This document shows, in pieces, positions 9,031 through 17,413 of a DNA stretch of 53,211 bases (its first letter is position 1; the number at the start of each line of letters is the position of its first letter). The translations under genes were made by a program, and so were the position numbers. The notes under the pieces were generated by a model. The model was given only the letters and a program-made list of their open reading frames with translations. It did not search any database and was not told where the DNA came from. The stretch is taken from assembly GCA_964412235.1 (NCBI GenBank), contig CAYPNT010000013.1, forward strand, positions 1-53,211, in the 5' to 3' direction. This DNA is from JAYZQT01 sp964412235. Lineage in GTDB: Bacteria > Pseudomonadota > Alphaproteobacteria > MPNO01 > UBA830.

Positions 9031-11091
9031 TTAGACCCCTTTCAACGCCGTTATGCAGCCGTGATCGTCCATACATGCATACCAGTTAGGTAGAATGAAG
9101 ATCGTGGTCTCTCGCTCCTCCATGATGACCGGACCAGAGATATTTTGCCCGACCGCAAGGGAGGTTCGATCGTAAACATCAACTTTTTCCGGGGTGTCCC
9201 CAATCAACACAACGCGTTTGCTCTTGGGCATTCCAATGCCGTTGTCACGATCAATTGATCCATGCCGTTCCACGTTTGGACCTTGTGCACTAAGCCGCCA
9301 CGCTACTATTTCAATAGGCATATCAGAAAGCCGAAGGCCGTACTGAGATTCATAGGCTCGTTCAAATGTCTCACGCATAATTTTCATGTCGCGGGTTTCT
9401 GTAAGGTTGTATTCAAAGTCGACCGTAACTTCATTCTGTTGGCCCTCATACCGCATATCCGCACCGTAAATATAATTGATAGCGTCCATGGACGTGCCCG
9501 CTGCCGCCAGTGCTGCTTCTGCTTCCAACTCCATAGTGGAATACACTTCACTCGCAGTTTGCCAATCAATATTTCCGGTCGTACCCTTCGCAAGATCGAA
9601 CCGAACTGGTGTTACCAGCGTGCCGAATGCAGATAAGACGCTGGCGAGAGGTGGATAAACTACCGTATTGCTCTCTAGCAATTCCGCTACGTGGCAAGCG
9701 TGAACGGGGCCGGCTCCACCAAAAGCGAGAAGCGGCATGCCACGATAGTCAATTCCCCGGTCTGTTGCGTGGGCACGGGCCGCTGCAGCCATTGAACCGT
9801 TCACGACGTGGAAAATTCCCTTGGCTGTATTGGAAACAGAGGTATTGAGCTTGTCCGCGAGCGGTTTAATAGCAGATTGTGCAGCGTCTTTGTTGAGCTT
9901 CATCTCTCCGCCGAGGAAGTTTTCCGCATCGAGTATACCCAAAACTAGATCCGCATCCGTGACTGTGGCCTCTTGTCCGCCCCGGTCGTAACAAGCTGGA
10001 CCGGGTTCGGATCCGGCACTATTAGGTCCAACCTTTAGAAGGCCGAGTGGGTCTACGCTCGCGATCGATCCGCCACCGGCGCCAATTTCAATCATATCGA
10101 TGGCGGGGATTATCACGGGTATTCCACTCCCTGCTTTGAACCTGTAACTCCTATCTACCTCAAATACACCGGTTACCGTTGGTTTGCGTTCTTCGATCAG
10201 GCACGCCTTTGCGGTTGTTCCACCCATGTCAAAAGAGAGCAAGCGGTCAAGTTTAAGTCTTTCTGCGTAGTAACTCGCTACGAGAGCGCCTGCCGCTGGC
10301 CCGGACTCCATCATTCGGACAGGAAACTCACTAGCGGTTCTAGTGCTCAAAACGCCGCCGTTACTCATCATAATTAGTGGCTGGCTACCAAAGCCGCGAT
10401 CCGTTAATTCTGTCGATAGCCGGGTCAAATAGGGTTCTGTAATAGGGCGGGTATAGGCGTTTAAAGCGGTAGTGGCGGCTCGGGGATATTCTCGTATTTG
10501 CGGAGCTACTTCTGATGATATGGAAACATAAAGCTCTGGTATAACGGCAAGAATTATGTCGCGAACACGGCGTTCATTGGCTCCGTTTACGTACGCATTT
10601 AACAAGCAGATTCCTACTGCTTTAATGCCGTGCCCCTCAATTTCAGCGCATATATCTTTGACCTGGTTTTCGTCGACTTCTATTTCTATTGTTCCATCCG
10701 CGCGAGTGCGTTCTGTAATTCCCCACGTAGCGGTATTGGGCACGATAGGTTCGGCATATTCTATTTGAGGATCAAACATGTCGTAGCGGTGTTCGTCTCG
10801 AATGTAGAGAACATCCTTGAAACCTTCGGTTACAAACAAGGCTGTCGGGTGCCCCGAGCGGGTAATTACCGAATTAGTTACGATGGTTGTGGCGTGGACA
10901 ATAACATCGTCTACTTCTTCGGGTGTGGCTCCGGCATGCTTTAAAGCGGCGTCAACCGCGACAAAAAAGCCGGTAAGCAGGTCATCATATGTCGTTAGGG
11001 TCTTATCGACCCAGGTACGACCGTCTTCGTGACGCAGTACAACGTCGGTAAAGGTGCCACCTATGTCGACGGCGAAGGCGTATCCACTCAT
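9031..11091 (-). CDS. hyuA: Hydantoinase A / oxoprolinase family subunit (first HyuAB pair)
   Basis: A subunit, with an actin-like ATPase fold, of an ATP-dependent hydantoinase/oxoprolinase/carboxylase. I start it at the ATG at 11091, giving MSGYAFAVDIGGTFTD, which matches the family N-terminus; an in-frame GTG at 11106 would add five residues. Domains are Hydant_A_N (about 5-185) with phosphate-binding DIGGTFTD, and the Hydantoinase_A core (about 200-490) with FDMGGTTAKA, IGAGGGSIA and SAGSEPGPACYDRGG, then a C-terminal domain. At 686 residues it is full length. It is directly upstream of its HyuB and is a diverged paralogue of the HyuA at 17.4 kb. The 120 bases upstream separate it from the Rieske beta gene and contain no clear terminator. 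Confidence 0.93.
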   Translation of the reverse strand: MSGYAFAVDIGGTFTDVVLRHEDGRTWVDKTLTTYDDLLTGFFVAVDAALKHAGATPEEVDDVIVHATTIVTNSVITRSGHPTALFVTEGFKDVLYIRDEHRYDMFDPQIEYAEPIVPNTATWGITERTRADGTIEIEVDENQVKDICAEIEGHGIKAVGICLLNAYVNGANERRVRDIILAVIPELYVSISSEVAPQIREYPRAATTALNAYTRPITEPYLTRLSTELTDRGFGSQPLIMMSNGGVLSTRTASEFPVRMMESGPAAGALVASYYAERLKLDRLLSFDMGGTTAKACLIEERKPTVTGVFEVDRSYRFKAGSGIPVIIPAIDMIEIGAGGGSIASVDPLGLLKVGPNSAGSEPGPACYDRGGQEATVTDADLVLGILDAENFLGGEMKLNKDAAQSAIKPLADKLNTSVSNTAKGIFHVVNGSMAAAARAHATDRGIDYRGMPLLAFGGAGPVHACHVAELLESNTVVYPPLASVLSAFGTLVTPVRFDLAKGTTGNIDWQTASEVYSTMELEAEAALAAAGTSMDAINYIYGADMRYEGQQNEVTVDFEYNLTETRDMKIMRETFERAYESQYGLRLSDMPIEIVAWRLSAQGPNVERHGSIDRDNGIGMPKSKRVVLIGDTPEKVDVYDRTSLAVGQNISGPVIMEERETTIFILPNWYACMDDHGCITALKGV

Positions 11092-11211
11092 TTTTGTTGG
11101 TACCACTATGTGTTTGTACAGATCAACTATACCAGTTGGTAAAGCGGATGAAACGGTGGTCGCAAATTTTAACTTATTTGGTTTGTACCCACTGAGCTAC
11201 CAATGGGACTG

Positions 11212-11724
11212 CTAAAGTGGTCCTATTACGGAATCTGGTAGGCGCAATGTGTCATACACTAGATGTTTTTCTTTATAGCGTAATCCATCCTGTGTTTCCG
11301 TGATAAGGTCATAATAAACCGCTGCCATAAGCAACACGGTGTCGCCGTCTGCATTTGTTTGATATATCGCTACGTTCGTTCGACAGTGAATGCCGTCGTC
11401 CACTATGGTATCAATTGAGGTTCCGCTCAGAATGTGGCGGATCGTTCGTGGCGCATAGACAGCGGCATTTTGGCTGGCGGTTATCCGGTCCCGCAGCATG
11501 CCAGCACTTTCGCATCGAATAACGCCGAGTTCAGAGCCTGTTTCCCAATTTTCACGTGACGTAATACGATAGAGGCAGTTTTCAACAAATAAATCCGGCC
11601 AAGTTTCTTGCGGTCCATCATCGATCCTGTGAACACAATCTAGTTGTAGAATTTCTATCAGAGTTTTTAGGCGCTCTCGGTCTGTTTTTTTAATGTGTTT
11701 CGTCGCAAGGGTGTTAGTCAGCAT
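11212..11724 (-). CDS. Aromatic-ring-hydroxylating dioxygenase, beta subunit
   Basis: Small subunit of about 170 residues with the SnoaL/NTF2-like cone fold, the structural partner of Rieske dioxygenase alpha subunits. Recognisable features are LQLDCVHRIDDGPQETWPDLF near the N-terminus, the RTIRHILSGT strand and the C-terminal KHLVYDTLRLPDS. I use the ATG at 11724; an in-frame TTG precedes it. The ATG lies inside the end of the alpha gene (11-base overlap), consistent with translational coupling and an alpha3beta3 oxygenase. No ferredoxin or reductase gene is nearby, so electrons must come from proteins encoded elsewhere. Confidence 0.9.
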   Translation of the reverse strand: MLTNTLATKHIKKTDRERLKTLIEILQLDCVHRIDDGPQETWPDLFVENCLYRITSRENWETGSELGVIRCESAGMLRDRITASQNAAVYAPRTIRHILSGTSIDTIVDDGIHCRTNVAIYQTNADGDTVLLMAAVYYDLITETQDGLRYKEKHLVYDTLRLPDSVIGPL

Positions 11725-12961
11725 CAAATGCCTCCGATGGCATCAGGTCACGGTATTGTTGATAAAAACCGCGAATGGGGGCTTCAGTTACGAGATGATC
11801 TGTGGAACCAACCTGATCACCGTCAAGTAGAAGTGTGGCGACATCATTTGACAATGCCCCGTTTACACCGTTTTGGCTAAATTCTAATGCTTCCGCGTCG
11901 TCGAGAGTTACGTACCCTGCAGGGCCCATGAGATTCGCCTGGCGTAACCGCCGTGTCCGCATTTCAGCGTCATCTTCTTCATACCCAAAAAAGGTCCATA
12001 TTAGCTCATGCTTACCAACGCCTTTCGGAATAACATGTCGGGTTGCAAGCGTGTTAGATTGTGCCTGGATAATGATGCTAGGGAATACGGTTTGAATTGC
12101 TAATGTAACGTCATCGTCGTATTCCATAACCGGCTGTAACAAAGACGGATCTTCCAAGGTGTAATCGGGTGTGTAACTCGCTATTTCCTCATTTCCAGTG
12201 TGTTCCTCCGGTGGCGTGCGCCTTGAAAGCAGTGCAGCGTGTCCACCTTTCTCATTTAATACGGTTTCGGACTTTTGGTCCAAACGGAATAACCCGAAAG
12301 TGACTAGAAAGAGGTGGAGTAGGCCCGCGTGGTATGGATCCTTCAAATTTTCCATTTGAAGCTTCCAATTACAATCGATCATCTGGCGGTGATAACCTAT
12401 GATTCGCAGGGGACGACCATCAAAAACACGGATGAAATAGTGTCGCATTTTCTCACCCAAGTACGTGTCGATTGACGGGGGGTCGGGATGATAACTCGCA
12501 AAAATAACGCCGTTAATTTCGGCAACTTGAAGTGCTGATAAGTTATAGTCACGTAATTTAAAATCTATAGGCATTCCACCCCGACCCTTTACACCGCGTC
12601 GAAATGGGACGCCAACGAGTTTTCCATCGTAGTCGTAGGTCCACTGGTGGTACGGGCACATAAATGCGTTGTCTGTATTTCCATTGCGCGCCTGACAGAT
12701 TTGGGAACCCCGATGAGCACATACGTTCGGTAGGACGGAAAACTGATTTTTTGGTTTTCGAACAACCAGTACTTCTCGTTCTCCAATCATAGTGCGTCGC
12801 CAATCACCAACATTTGGAATTTCTGCAGAAAGCCCCACGTAGTTCCACGTCGGACCGTAGAACACGTTTTCAAGTTCCGCTGCATAAACAGCGGGGTCTT
12901 GATAGACTCGGTAAGCAATCCGAGAACTGTTTCCAGCAGAGGCCACTTTTGTATGCCTCAT
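11714..12961 (-). CDS. Rieske aromatic-ring-hydroxylating dioxygenase, alpha subunit
   Basis: Catalytic subunit of a two-component oxygenase, 415 residues from the ATG at 12961, which has a purine-rich AGAAAG upstream; a GTG at 13012 would add 17 residues of weak similarity. The Rieske 2Fe-2S ligands are Cys81, His83, Cys102 and His105 (C-x-H ... C-x2-H). The mononuclear iron site is set by Asp208-x2-His211-x4-His216, the usual bridging Asp and two His; a third carboxylate probably lies in LDDAEALE toward the C-terminus. It would dihydroxylate or monohydroxylate an aromatic or heteroaromatic ring. The substrate is not deducible. It is divergent from the carboxymuconolactone decarboxylase-like gene. 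Confidence 0.93.
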   Translation of the reverse strand: MRHTKVASAGNSSRIAYRVYQDPAVYAAELENVFYGPTWNYVGLSAEIPNVGDWRRTMIGEREVLVVRKPKNQFSVLPNVCAHRGSQICQARNGNTDNAFMCPYHQWTYDYDGKLVGVPFRRGVKGRGGMPIDFKLRDYNLSALQVAEINGVIFASYHPDPPSIDTYLGEKMRHYFIRVFDGRPLRIIGYHRQMIDCNWKLQMENLKDPYHAGLLHLFLVTFGLFRLDQKSETVLNEKGGHAALLSRRTPPEEHTGNEEIASYTPDYTLEDPSLLQPVMEYDDDVTLAIQTVFPSIIIQAQSNTLATRHVIPKGVGKHELIWTFFGYEEDDAEMRTRRLRQANLMGPAGYVTLDDAEALEFSQNGVNGALSNDVATLLLDGDQVGSTDHLVTEAPIRGFYQQYRDLMPSEAFDAD

Positions 12962-13117
12962 TTTCTTTCTGCCGTTATTGACATTCACCAAGTATATTTC
13001 TCTTCCAAACACGGTTTATTTTGAAATACAGTATCATGGGGAGAAATGATGTTTAATAGGTATTAGCCCAATACTTGGCGAAAAATCACAGTTTACGCAG
13101 CGAAACGGAGTGAGATT

Positions 13118-13666
13118 ATGCAACGCCTCAACGCACCTGACCCTACAAAATACACTGAGGACCAAAGTCGAATTGTCCAAGCAATTTCTGGCACTCGTGG
13201 TTCTATTCGAGGACCCTTTGGTCCCTGGTTACATACACCTGGATTAGCGGACCCTGCACAGGAATTGGGCGTTTTCCTTCGCTTTGGCTCAAAAATGCCC
13301 GGAAACTTGCGGGAACTTATAATCTGCACCGTCGGAAGCCATTGGCAGGCCAATTTTGAATGGTTTGCACATGCTCCTTTAGCGATTGAAGAGGGTGTGT
13401 CGCCAATCGCTATGGAGCTATTGCGTGTTGGAGAACGGCCGACCCCCTTAACTGCACAGGAACAACTGGTATATGAACTTTCAAAAGAAGTTGTTAGCGG
13501 CGGAACATTGTCGGATGATTCCTATGCGCGTGGATCCGTCGAGCTTGGCGATGAATTAATGGTCGAACTCGTGGGCCTGTGCGGCTACTACACCCTCGTT
13601 TCGTTTACGCTCAATGTCTTCGACGTACCTGTACCCGCAGGAGAAAACGTCCCTTTCCCGAAGTAA
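13118..13666 (+). CDS. Carboxymuconolactone decarboxylase family protein
   Basis: An all-helical CMD/AhpD-fold protein of 182 residues. The signature is RELIICTVGSHWQANFEW followed by HAPLAIEEGVS (about residues 67-95), resembling the conserved W-x-A-x-(Y/F)-E-W...H region. No CxxC pair is present, so it is not an AhpD-type peroxidase; a decarboxylase/isomerase or unknown small-molecule role fits better. GGAG lies 8 bases before the ATG. It reads away from the Rieske alpha gene, and a hairpin with a T-tract follows it. Such proteins are common beside HyuAB, amidase and Rieske genes, though their exact reactions are rarely known. Confidence 0.88.
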   Translation: MQRLNAPDPTKYTEDQSRIVQAISGTRGSIRGPFGPWLHTPGLADPAQELGVFLRFGSKMPGNLRELIICTVGSHWQANFEWFAHAPLAIEEGVSPIAMELLRVGERPTPLTAQEQLVYELSKEVVSGGTLSDDSYARGSVELGDELMVELVGLCGYYTLVSFTLNVFDVPVPAGENVPFPK

Positions 13667-13685
13667 TATGACTTTTTGTATTCCA

Positions 13686-13710
13686 CTTAGTCGTTAATGA
13701 CTGAGTTTTC
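13686..13710 (+). terminator. Rho-independent terminator after the CMD-family gene
   Basis: CTTAGTC (13686-13692) and GACTGAG (13699-13705) form a 7-bp stem with one G-U pair and a 6-base loop, followed by TTTTC. It lies 20 bases after the stop of the plus-strand gene. Confidence 0.6.
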
Positions 13711-13739
13711 CCACTTTGTGCACGGTAGTTCGATATTGG

Positions 13740-14528
13740 TTATTCGCCCTTGAAGACCGGAGGTCGTTTTTCAAAAAATGCTGACATTCCTTCTTTGTGA
13801 TCTTCAGAGAGTACAAGAGCGGATTGAGCGAGCCGTTCAATATCACGACCCGTGTGCATGTCTGTATTGACGCACATGTTAACAACGTGTTTTGCCATAC
13901 CCATCGCAAACGGCGAGTTTTTTAAAAGGCGTTCCGCATAAGCATATACGCGATCCATAAATTCTTCATCTTTATAAACCTGGTTAACAAGACCGATCCG
14001 GCGAGCCTCATCCGCATTAATGGGGTCCGCGGTTATAATGAGTTCCTTTGTTTTGGCGAGACCGACATGATGGATCATGCGGTTGCATGCTCCGGAGGCC
14101 GGAATCGCGCCAAGCTGGTTTTCGACAAGGCAATATGTTGCCATATCGGAAGACAAGACAATGTCACAACTAAGAGCCAACTCGACGCCCCCCCCAAAAC
14201 ATAATCCATTAACAGCCGCTATGATCGGAATTTCAGCGGTCTCCATATCGTCAAATGATTGATGCGCTTGTCTGTAATAAAAGCGAAACGCTGGTTGTTT
14301 AAGCTTGTCGCTCCCCAGTACGGAAAGATCCACCCCGGACGAGAAGGCTCGGCCCTCGCCAGTGATGACCAGAACCCTCACCTGCTCCTCAAATACACAT
14401 CGAGCAACGACGTCTTTCCATTCTTCAAACATCTTGCGTGTAAAGCTGTTTAACTTTTCGGGTCGATTAAGGGTCATCGTTGCGATGCCGTCCTCGCGAA
14501 CGTCGAACGTTACTTCGGTATAGTCCAT
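13740..14528 (-). CDS. Enoyl-CoA hydratase/isomerase family protein
   Basis: Crotonase-fold enzyme of 262 residues acting on acyl-CoA thioesters. The oxyanion-hole segments are GRAFSSGVDL (about 59-68) and NGLCFGGGVELAL (about 104-116). The glutamates used by hydratases are both present: one in GGGVELA and one in the YCLVENQLGAIP segment, so water addition or lyase chemistry is possible rather than only isomerisation. AGGAG sits 8 bases before the ATG. It is divergent from the acyl-CoA synthetase gene, which may supply its CoA substrate. The downstream neighbour on the other strand is the CMD-family gene, so it may be monocistronic. Confidence 0.92.
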   Translation of the reverse strand: MDYTEVTFDVREDGIATMTLNRPEKLNSFTRKMFEEWKDVVARCVFEEQVRVLVITGEGRAFSSGVDLSVLGSDKLKQPAFRFYYRQAHQSFDDMETAEIPIIAAVNGLCFGGGVELALSCDIVLSSDMATYCLVENQLGAIPASGACNRMIHHVGLAKTKELIITADPINADEARRIGLVNQVYKDEEFMDRVYAYAERLLKNSPFAMGMAKHVVNMCVNTDMHTGRDIERLAQSALVLSEDHKEGMSAFFEKRPPVFKGE

Positions 14529-14668
14529 GGGGATCTCCTAGTTTAAATATTGTCGGATCGTATGCGCGCTAAATTAGTGGAGCAAGGTACTAGCCTCTTG
14601 ATTTGCTGCAGGGTAACCCGCAATCTCTAACAACTAAAACCTGAGAAAAACCCAAGGAGTTCCCGGCG

Positions 14669-16237
14669 ATGTATCCGGCATCCCGAATACTTGAACGAGC
14701 CGTTAAATCCTTTCCCGATCGTATCGCATTGGTAGATGGCGATGTACGTCTCTCGTATAGAGAGTTGGGAATAAGAGTTAATAAATTAGCCAATTCACTT
14801 TTAGATCTAGGGCTTACGAGAGGTGATCGGGTGGCAATCTTGGATTGGAACTCACATAGATACGCGGAGGCTTACTACGCTTGCGCGGTCGCAGGATTGA
14901 CGTTTTTACCAATAAACTCACGCCTAGCCGCCCCTGAACTAGCCTATATTTTTAACGATTCTGATGTGCGAGCACTTTTAGTGTCAGAGCCGTTTTTAGA
15001 CATCTATGAAACCGTAAAAGAAAGTGCTCTCTCCCTTGATTTCACGATAGGGATGAGTGAGGGCAAAGGTCCCATACATCCAATTGATTATGAGAAACTT
15101 TTGTCGGCCGCATCCGAGCACGCCCCGTCTGTTAAGTCGGAAGAAGATGAGATTATCCAAATTTATTATACCTCTGGGACGACAGGTGACCCTAAGGGTG
15201 TCTGCCTTACCAATGCTAACGTATATTGGTGTGGTGTGGATTGCATTACCACGATGGACTTTCGGCTAGGGGCGGTTTGGTTGCACTCCGCGCCGATGTT
15301 TCATCTTGCCGACGCTGTTGCCTTTTGGTCCGTCCCCATGGTGGGTGGTACCCAAGTGTGTGTTCATTTTGAGCCCGATCGGGTTCTTGAGCTTATAGAG
15401 CGGGAGCGGGTAACTATAACCTCGTTACCTGCTACTCTAATCGCGCTTATTGCCAATCATTCAGATATTAAAAAATATGATTTATCAAGTCTCACCCAAA
15501 TAATGTATGGGGGGTCTCCAACTCCGTTGGGGGTTTTACAAAAAGCAGAAGAATTTTTTCCAGGCAATATGCTTCTGCACACCTATGGGATAACAGAAAC
15601 AACGGGCATAGCGTGCTGTTTACACCCGGAGGACCATAACCTGGAAGCTGATAAAACGGGCATGTATAGAGCCGCATCATGCGGTGCTCCCACCCCATTG
15701 GTCGATGTAAGAGTGGTAGATGAAAATGACGAAGACCTCCCAGACGGTGAGGTTGGTGAAGTCGTGTTTTCCGGTCCAAAAATCATGAAAGAGTATTGGC
15801 GCAAACCTGAAATCTCCAATGAGGCCTTACGAGGCGGATGGTACCATACCGGTGATATGGGATATCTCGACGCAACCGGCCACCTTTACCTTGTTGATAG
15901 GAAGAAGGATATGATTATTTCTGGGGCGGAAAATATCTATTCTGTTGATGTAGAGAATATTATTTCCACCCATCCCAGTATACGTGAGGTCGCTGTTATC
16001 GGTATCCCAGATGACGTTTGGGGTGAGAAGGTGCATGCGGTTGTCGTACTTCGCCCGGATCATGAAGAGGTATCGGAGAATGAAATCATAGAATTTTGCC
16101 GTGGGAAAATTGGAGGGTATAAGATACCGAAATCCGTTTCCTTTGAGAGGGGACCTCTTCCAACCACGGGACCAGGGAAAGTGGCAAAACGGCGGCTGCG
16201 CGATCCTTTTTGGGTCGGTGTAGACCGAAAGATTTGA
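14669..16237 (+). CDS. AMP-dependent acyl-CoA synthetase/ligase
   Basis: ANL-superfamily ligase of 522 residues that activates a carboxylic acid to an acyl-CoA through an acyl-adenylate. Motifs in order: the P-loop TSGTTGDPKG at 168-177; the substrate/adenine motif YGITETTG near 307-314; YHTGDMGYLD near 392 with the hinge VDRKKDMI about 20 residues later; and a C-terminal GPGKVAKR with the catalytic Lys near 510. The start has AAGGAG 9 bases upstream. It is followed 46 bases later by a VanA-like oxygenase on the same strand, so the two may share a transcript. It probably activates an aromatic or branched acid produced by the surrounding catabolic genes. Confidence 0.93.
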   Translation: MYPASRILERAVKSFPDRIALVDGDVRLSYRELGIRVNKLANSLLDLGLTRGDRVAILDWNSHRYAEAYYACAVAGLTFLPINSRLAAPELAYIFNDSDVRALLVSEPFLDIYETVKESALSLDFTIGMSEGKGPIHPIDYEKLLSAASEHAPSVKSEEDEIIQIYYTSGTTGDPKGVCLTNANVYWCGVDCITTMDFRLGAVWLHSAPMFHLADAVAFWSVPMVGGTQVCVHFEPDRVLELIERERVTITSLPATLIALIANHSDIKKYDLSSLTQIMYGGSPTPLGVLQKAEEFFPGNMLLHTYGITETTGIACCLHPEDHNLEADKTGMYRAASCGAPTPLVDVRVVDENDEDLPDGEVGEVVFSGPKIMKEYWRKPEISNEALRGGWYHTGDMGYLDATGHLYLVDRKKDMIISGAENIYSVDVENIISTHPSIREVAVIGIPDDVWGEKVHAVVVLRPDHEEVSENEIIEFCRGKIGGYKIPKSVSFERGPLPTTGPGKVAKRRLRDPFWVGVDRKI

Positions 16238-16283
16238 TTTTCAAACGCAATGGCATATTTTCCCGGTTAGAGAGAAATTGGAA

Positions 16284-17288
16284 ATGGCGGAATTTATAAA
16301 GAATGCGTGGTACGCAGCGTGTTGGTCGGCCGAACTAACCGATTCGCCAATGGCCAAGAGGGTTTTATGCCAAGACGTCGCGCTGTTTCGAACAGAAAAG
16401 GGTGTGGCGGGAGCTGTGGAGGATCGGTGTCCACACCGATTTGCCCCACTTTCCCTCGGGAAGGTGTGCGGTGAAAACATTGTGTGTGGCTATCACGGTA
16501 TGCAGTTTGACTGTGAAGGAAACTGTACATCTATTCCGGGCCAGAAAAATATTCCAAGTCGTGTTAGGGCTCGCGCGTACCCTGTTGTTGAGAAATACGA
16601 TCTTATTTGGCTGTGGACAGGCGATCTAGAGAAGAGAGATCCCGATCTCGTACCCGACGTCCATTGGATTACTGACCCTGACTGGTGTTCTGTTACCGGT
16701 ACCGCCCGGTACGACTGTAACTGGCTACTGTTGGTGGATAATCTAATCGACTTGTCACATACCACTTTTGTACATCAGTCTACCATCGGTACTGATGACG
16801 TTGCGGACACTCCCGTCATCGCTGAGCGAAAAGGTGATATTGTGACGGTAACTCGAGAAATGAAAAATACGGAACCATCTAAATTTTATAAGCGGCTTAG
16901 ACCTTTTTCTGGTCGCGTTGATCGATGGCAAAAAATTTGGTTGGAGCCACCGTCCGCGGTGATAATAGATGCTGGGGCGGTGCCCACTGGCACAAGTGAT
17001 AAAACTCGCGGTGTTGATACACGCGTTATCAGTATTCTTAAGCCCGTCGATGAACAATCGGTTGACCAGCTGTGGGCCTTCTCCAGAGACTTTGCACTTG
17101 ATGACGAGAAATTGAATGTTGAGATTGAAAAATCTCTTATCCACACATTCGGAGAAGATATGGCGTTTTTAGCGGGACAACAAAGAAACCTAGAACGATT
17201 TCCAACGGACAAAATGTTAAATAACTCCGCTGATTCTGGGGTTGTTTTGACCCGTAGAGTGATTGATGAGTACCTTGCGGCGGATTGA
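16284..17288 (+). CDS. Rieske oxygenase, VanA-like (vanillate O-demethylase oxygenase family)
   Basis: Single-subunit Rieske non-haem iron oxygenase of 334 residues. I use the ATG at 16284 (MAEFIKNAWYAACW), which matches the family start; an in-frame TTG lies two codons upstream. The 2Fe-2S ligands are Cys49, His51, Cys68 and His71. The iron site is Asp156-x2-His159-x4-His164, preceded by the conserved DNLIDLSH. These enzymes O- or N-demethylate, or monohydroxylate, aromatic substrates, using a VanB-type reductase; none is encoded in the window. With the two-subunit dioxygenase at 11.2-13.0 kb this gives two oxygenase systems without electron donors. Confidence 0.93.
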   Translation: MAEFIKNAWYAACWSAELTDSPMAKRVLCQDVALFRTEKGVAGAVEDRCPHRFAPLSLGKVCGENIVCGYHGMQFDCEGNCTSIPGQKNIPSRVRARAYPVVEKYDLIWLWTGDLEKRDPDLVPDVHWITDPDWCSVTGTARYDCNWLLLVDNLIDLSHTTFVHQSTIGTDDVADTPVIAERKGDIVTVTREMKNTEPSKFYKRLRPFSGRVDRWQKIWLEPPSAVIIDAGAVPTGTSDKTRGVDTRVISILKPVDEQSVDQLWAFSRDFALDDEKLNVEIEKSLIHTFGEDMAFLAGQQRNLERFPTDKMLNNSADSGVVLTRRVIDEYLAAD

Positions 17289-17413
17289 ATGTATTATTAA
17301 GAAAGTACGTTGTTTTATTTGTTATAAACGGATTAATTTGCGGTTTTTTTAACTGTTTCATTATGTCGTGCCGATTTTGGTTGTGGCGGGGTGTTGGACG
17401 GTAGAGGTGAGAA

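Noticed and set aside
11130..11215. tRNA-like D-arm segments (TTGGTAGCTCAGTGGGTA on the minus strand, CAGTTGGTAAAGC on the plus)
   Set aside because: No anticodon stem, T-arm (GGTTCGA-like) or acceptor pairing follows on either strand, so it is not a tRNA gene. A short CCCA/TGGG hairpin explains part of the resemblance.
16755..17212. Long antisense open frames across the VanA-like gene
   Set aside because: They lie wholly opposite a gene with complete Rieske motifs and lack ribosome-binding sites or recognisable domains.
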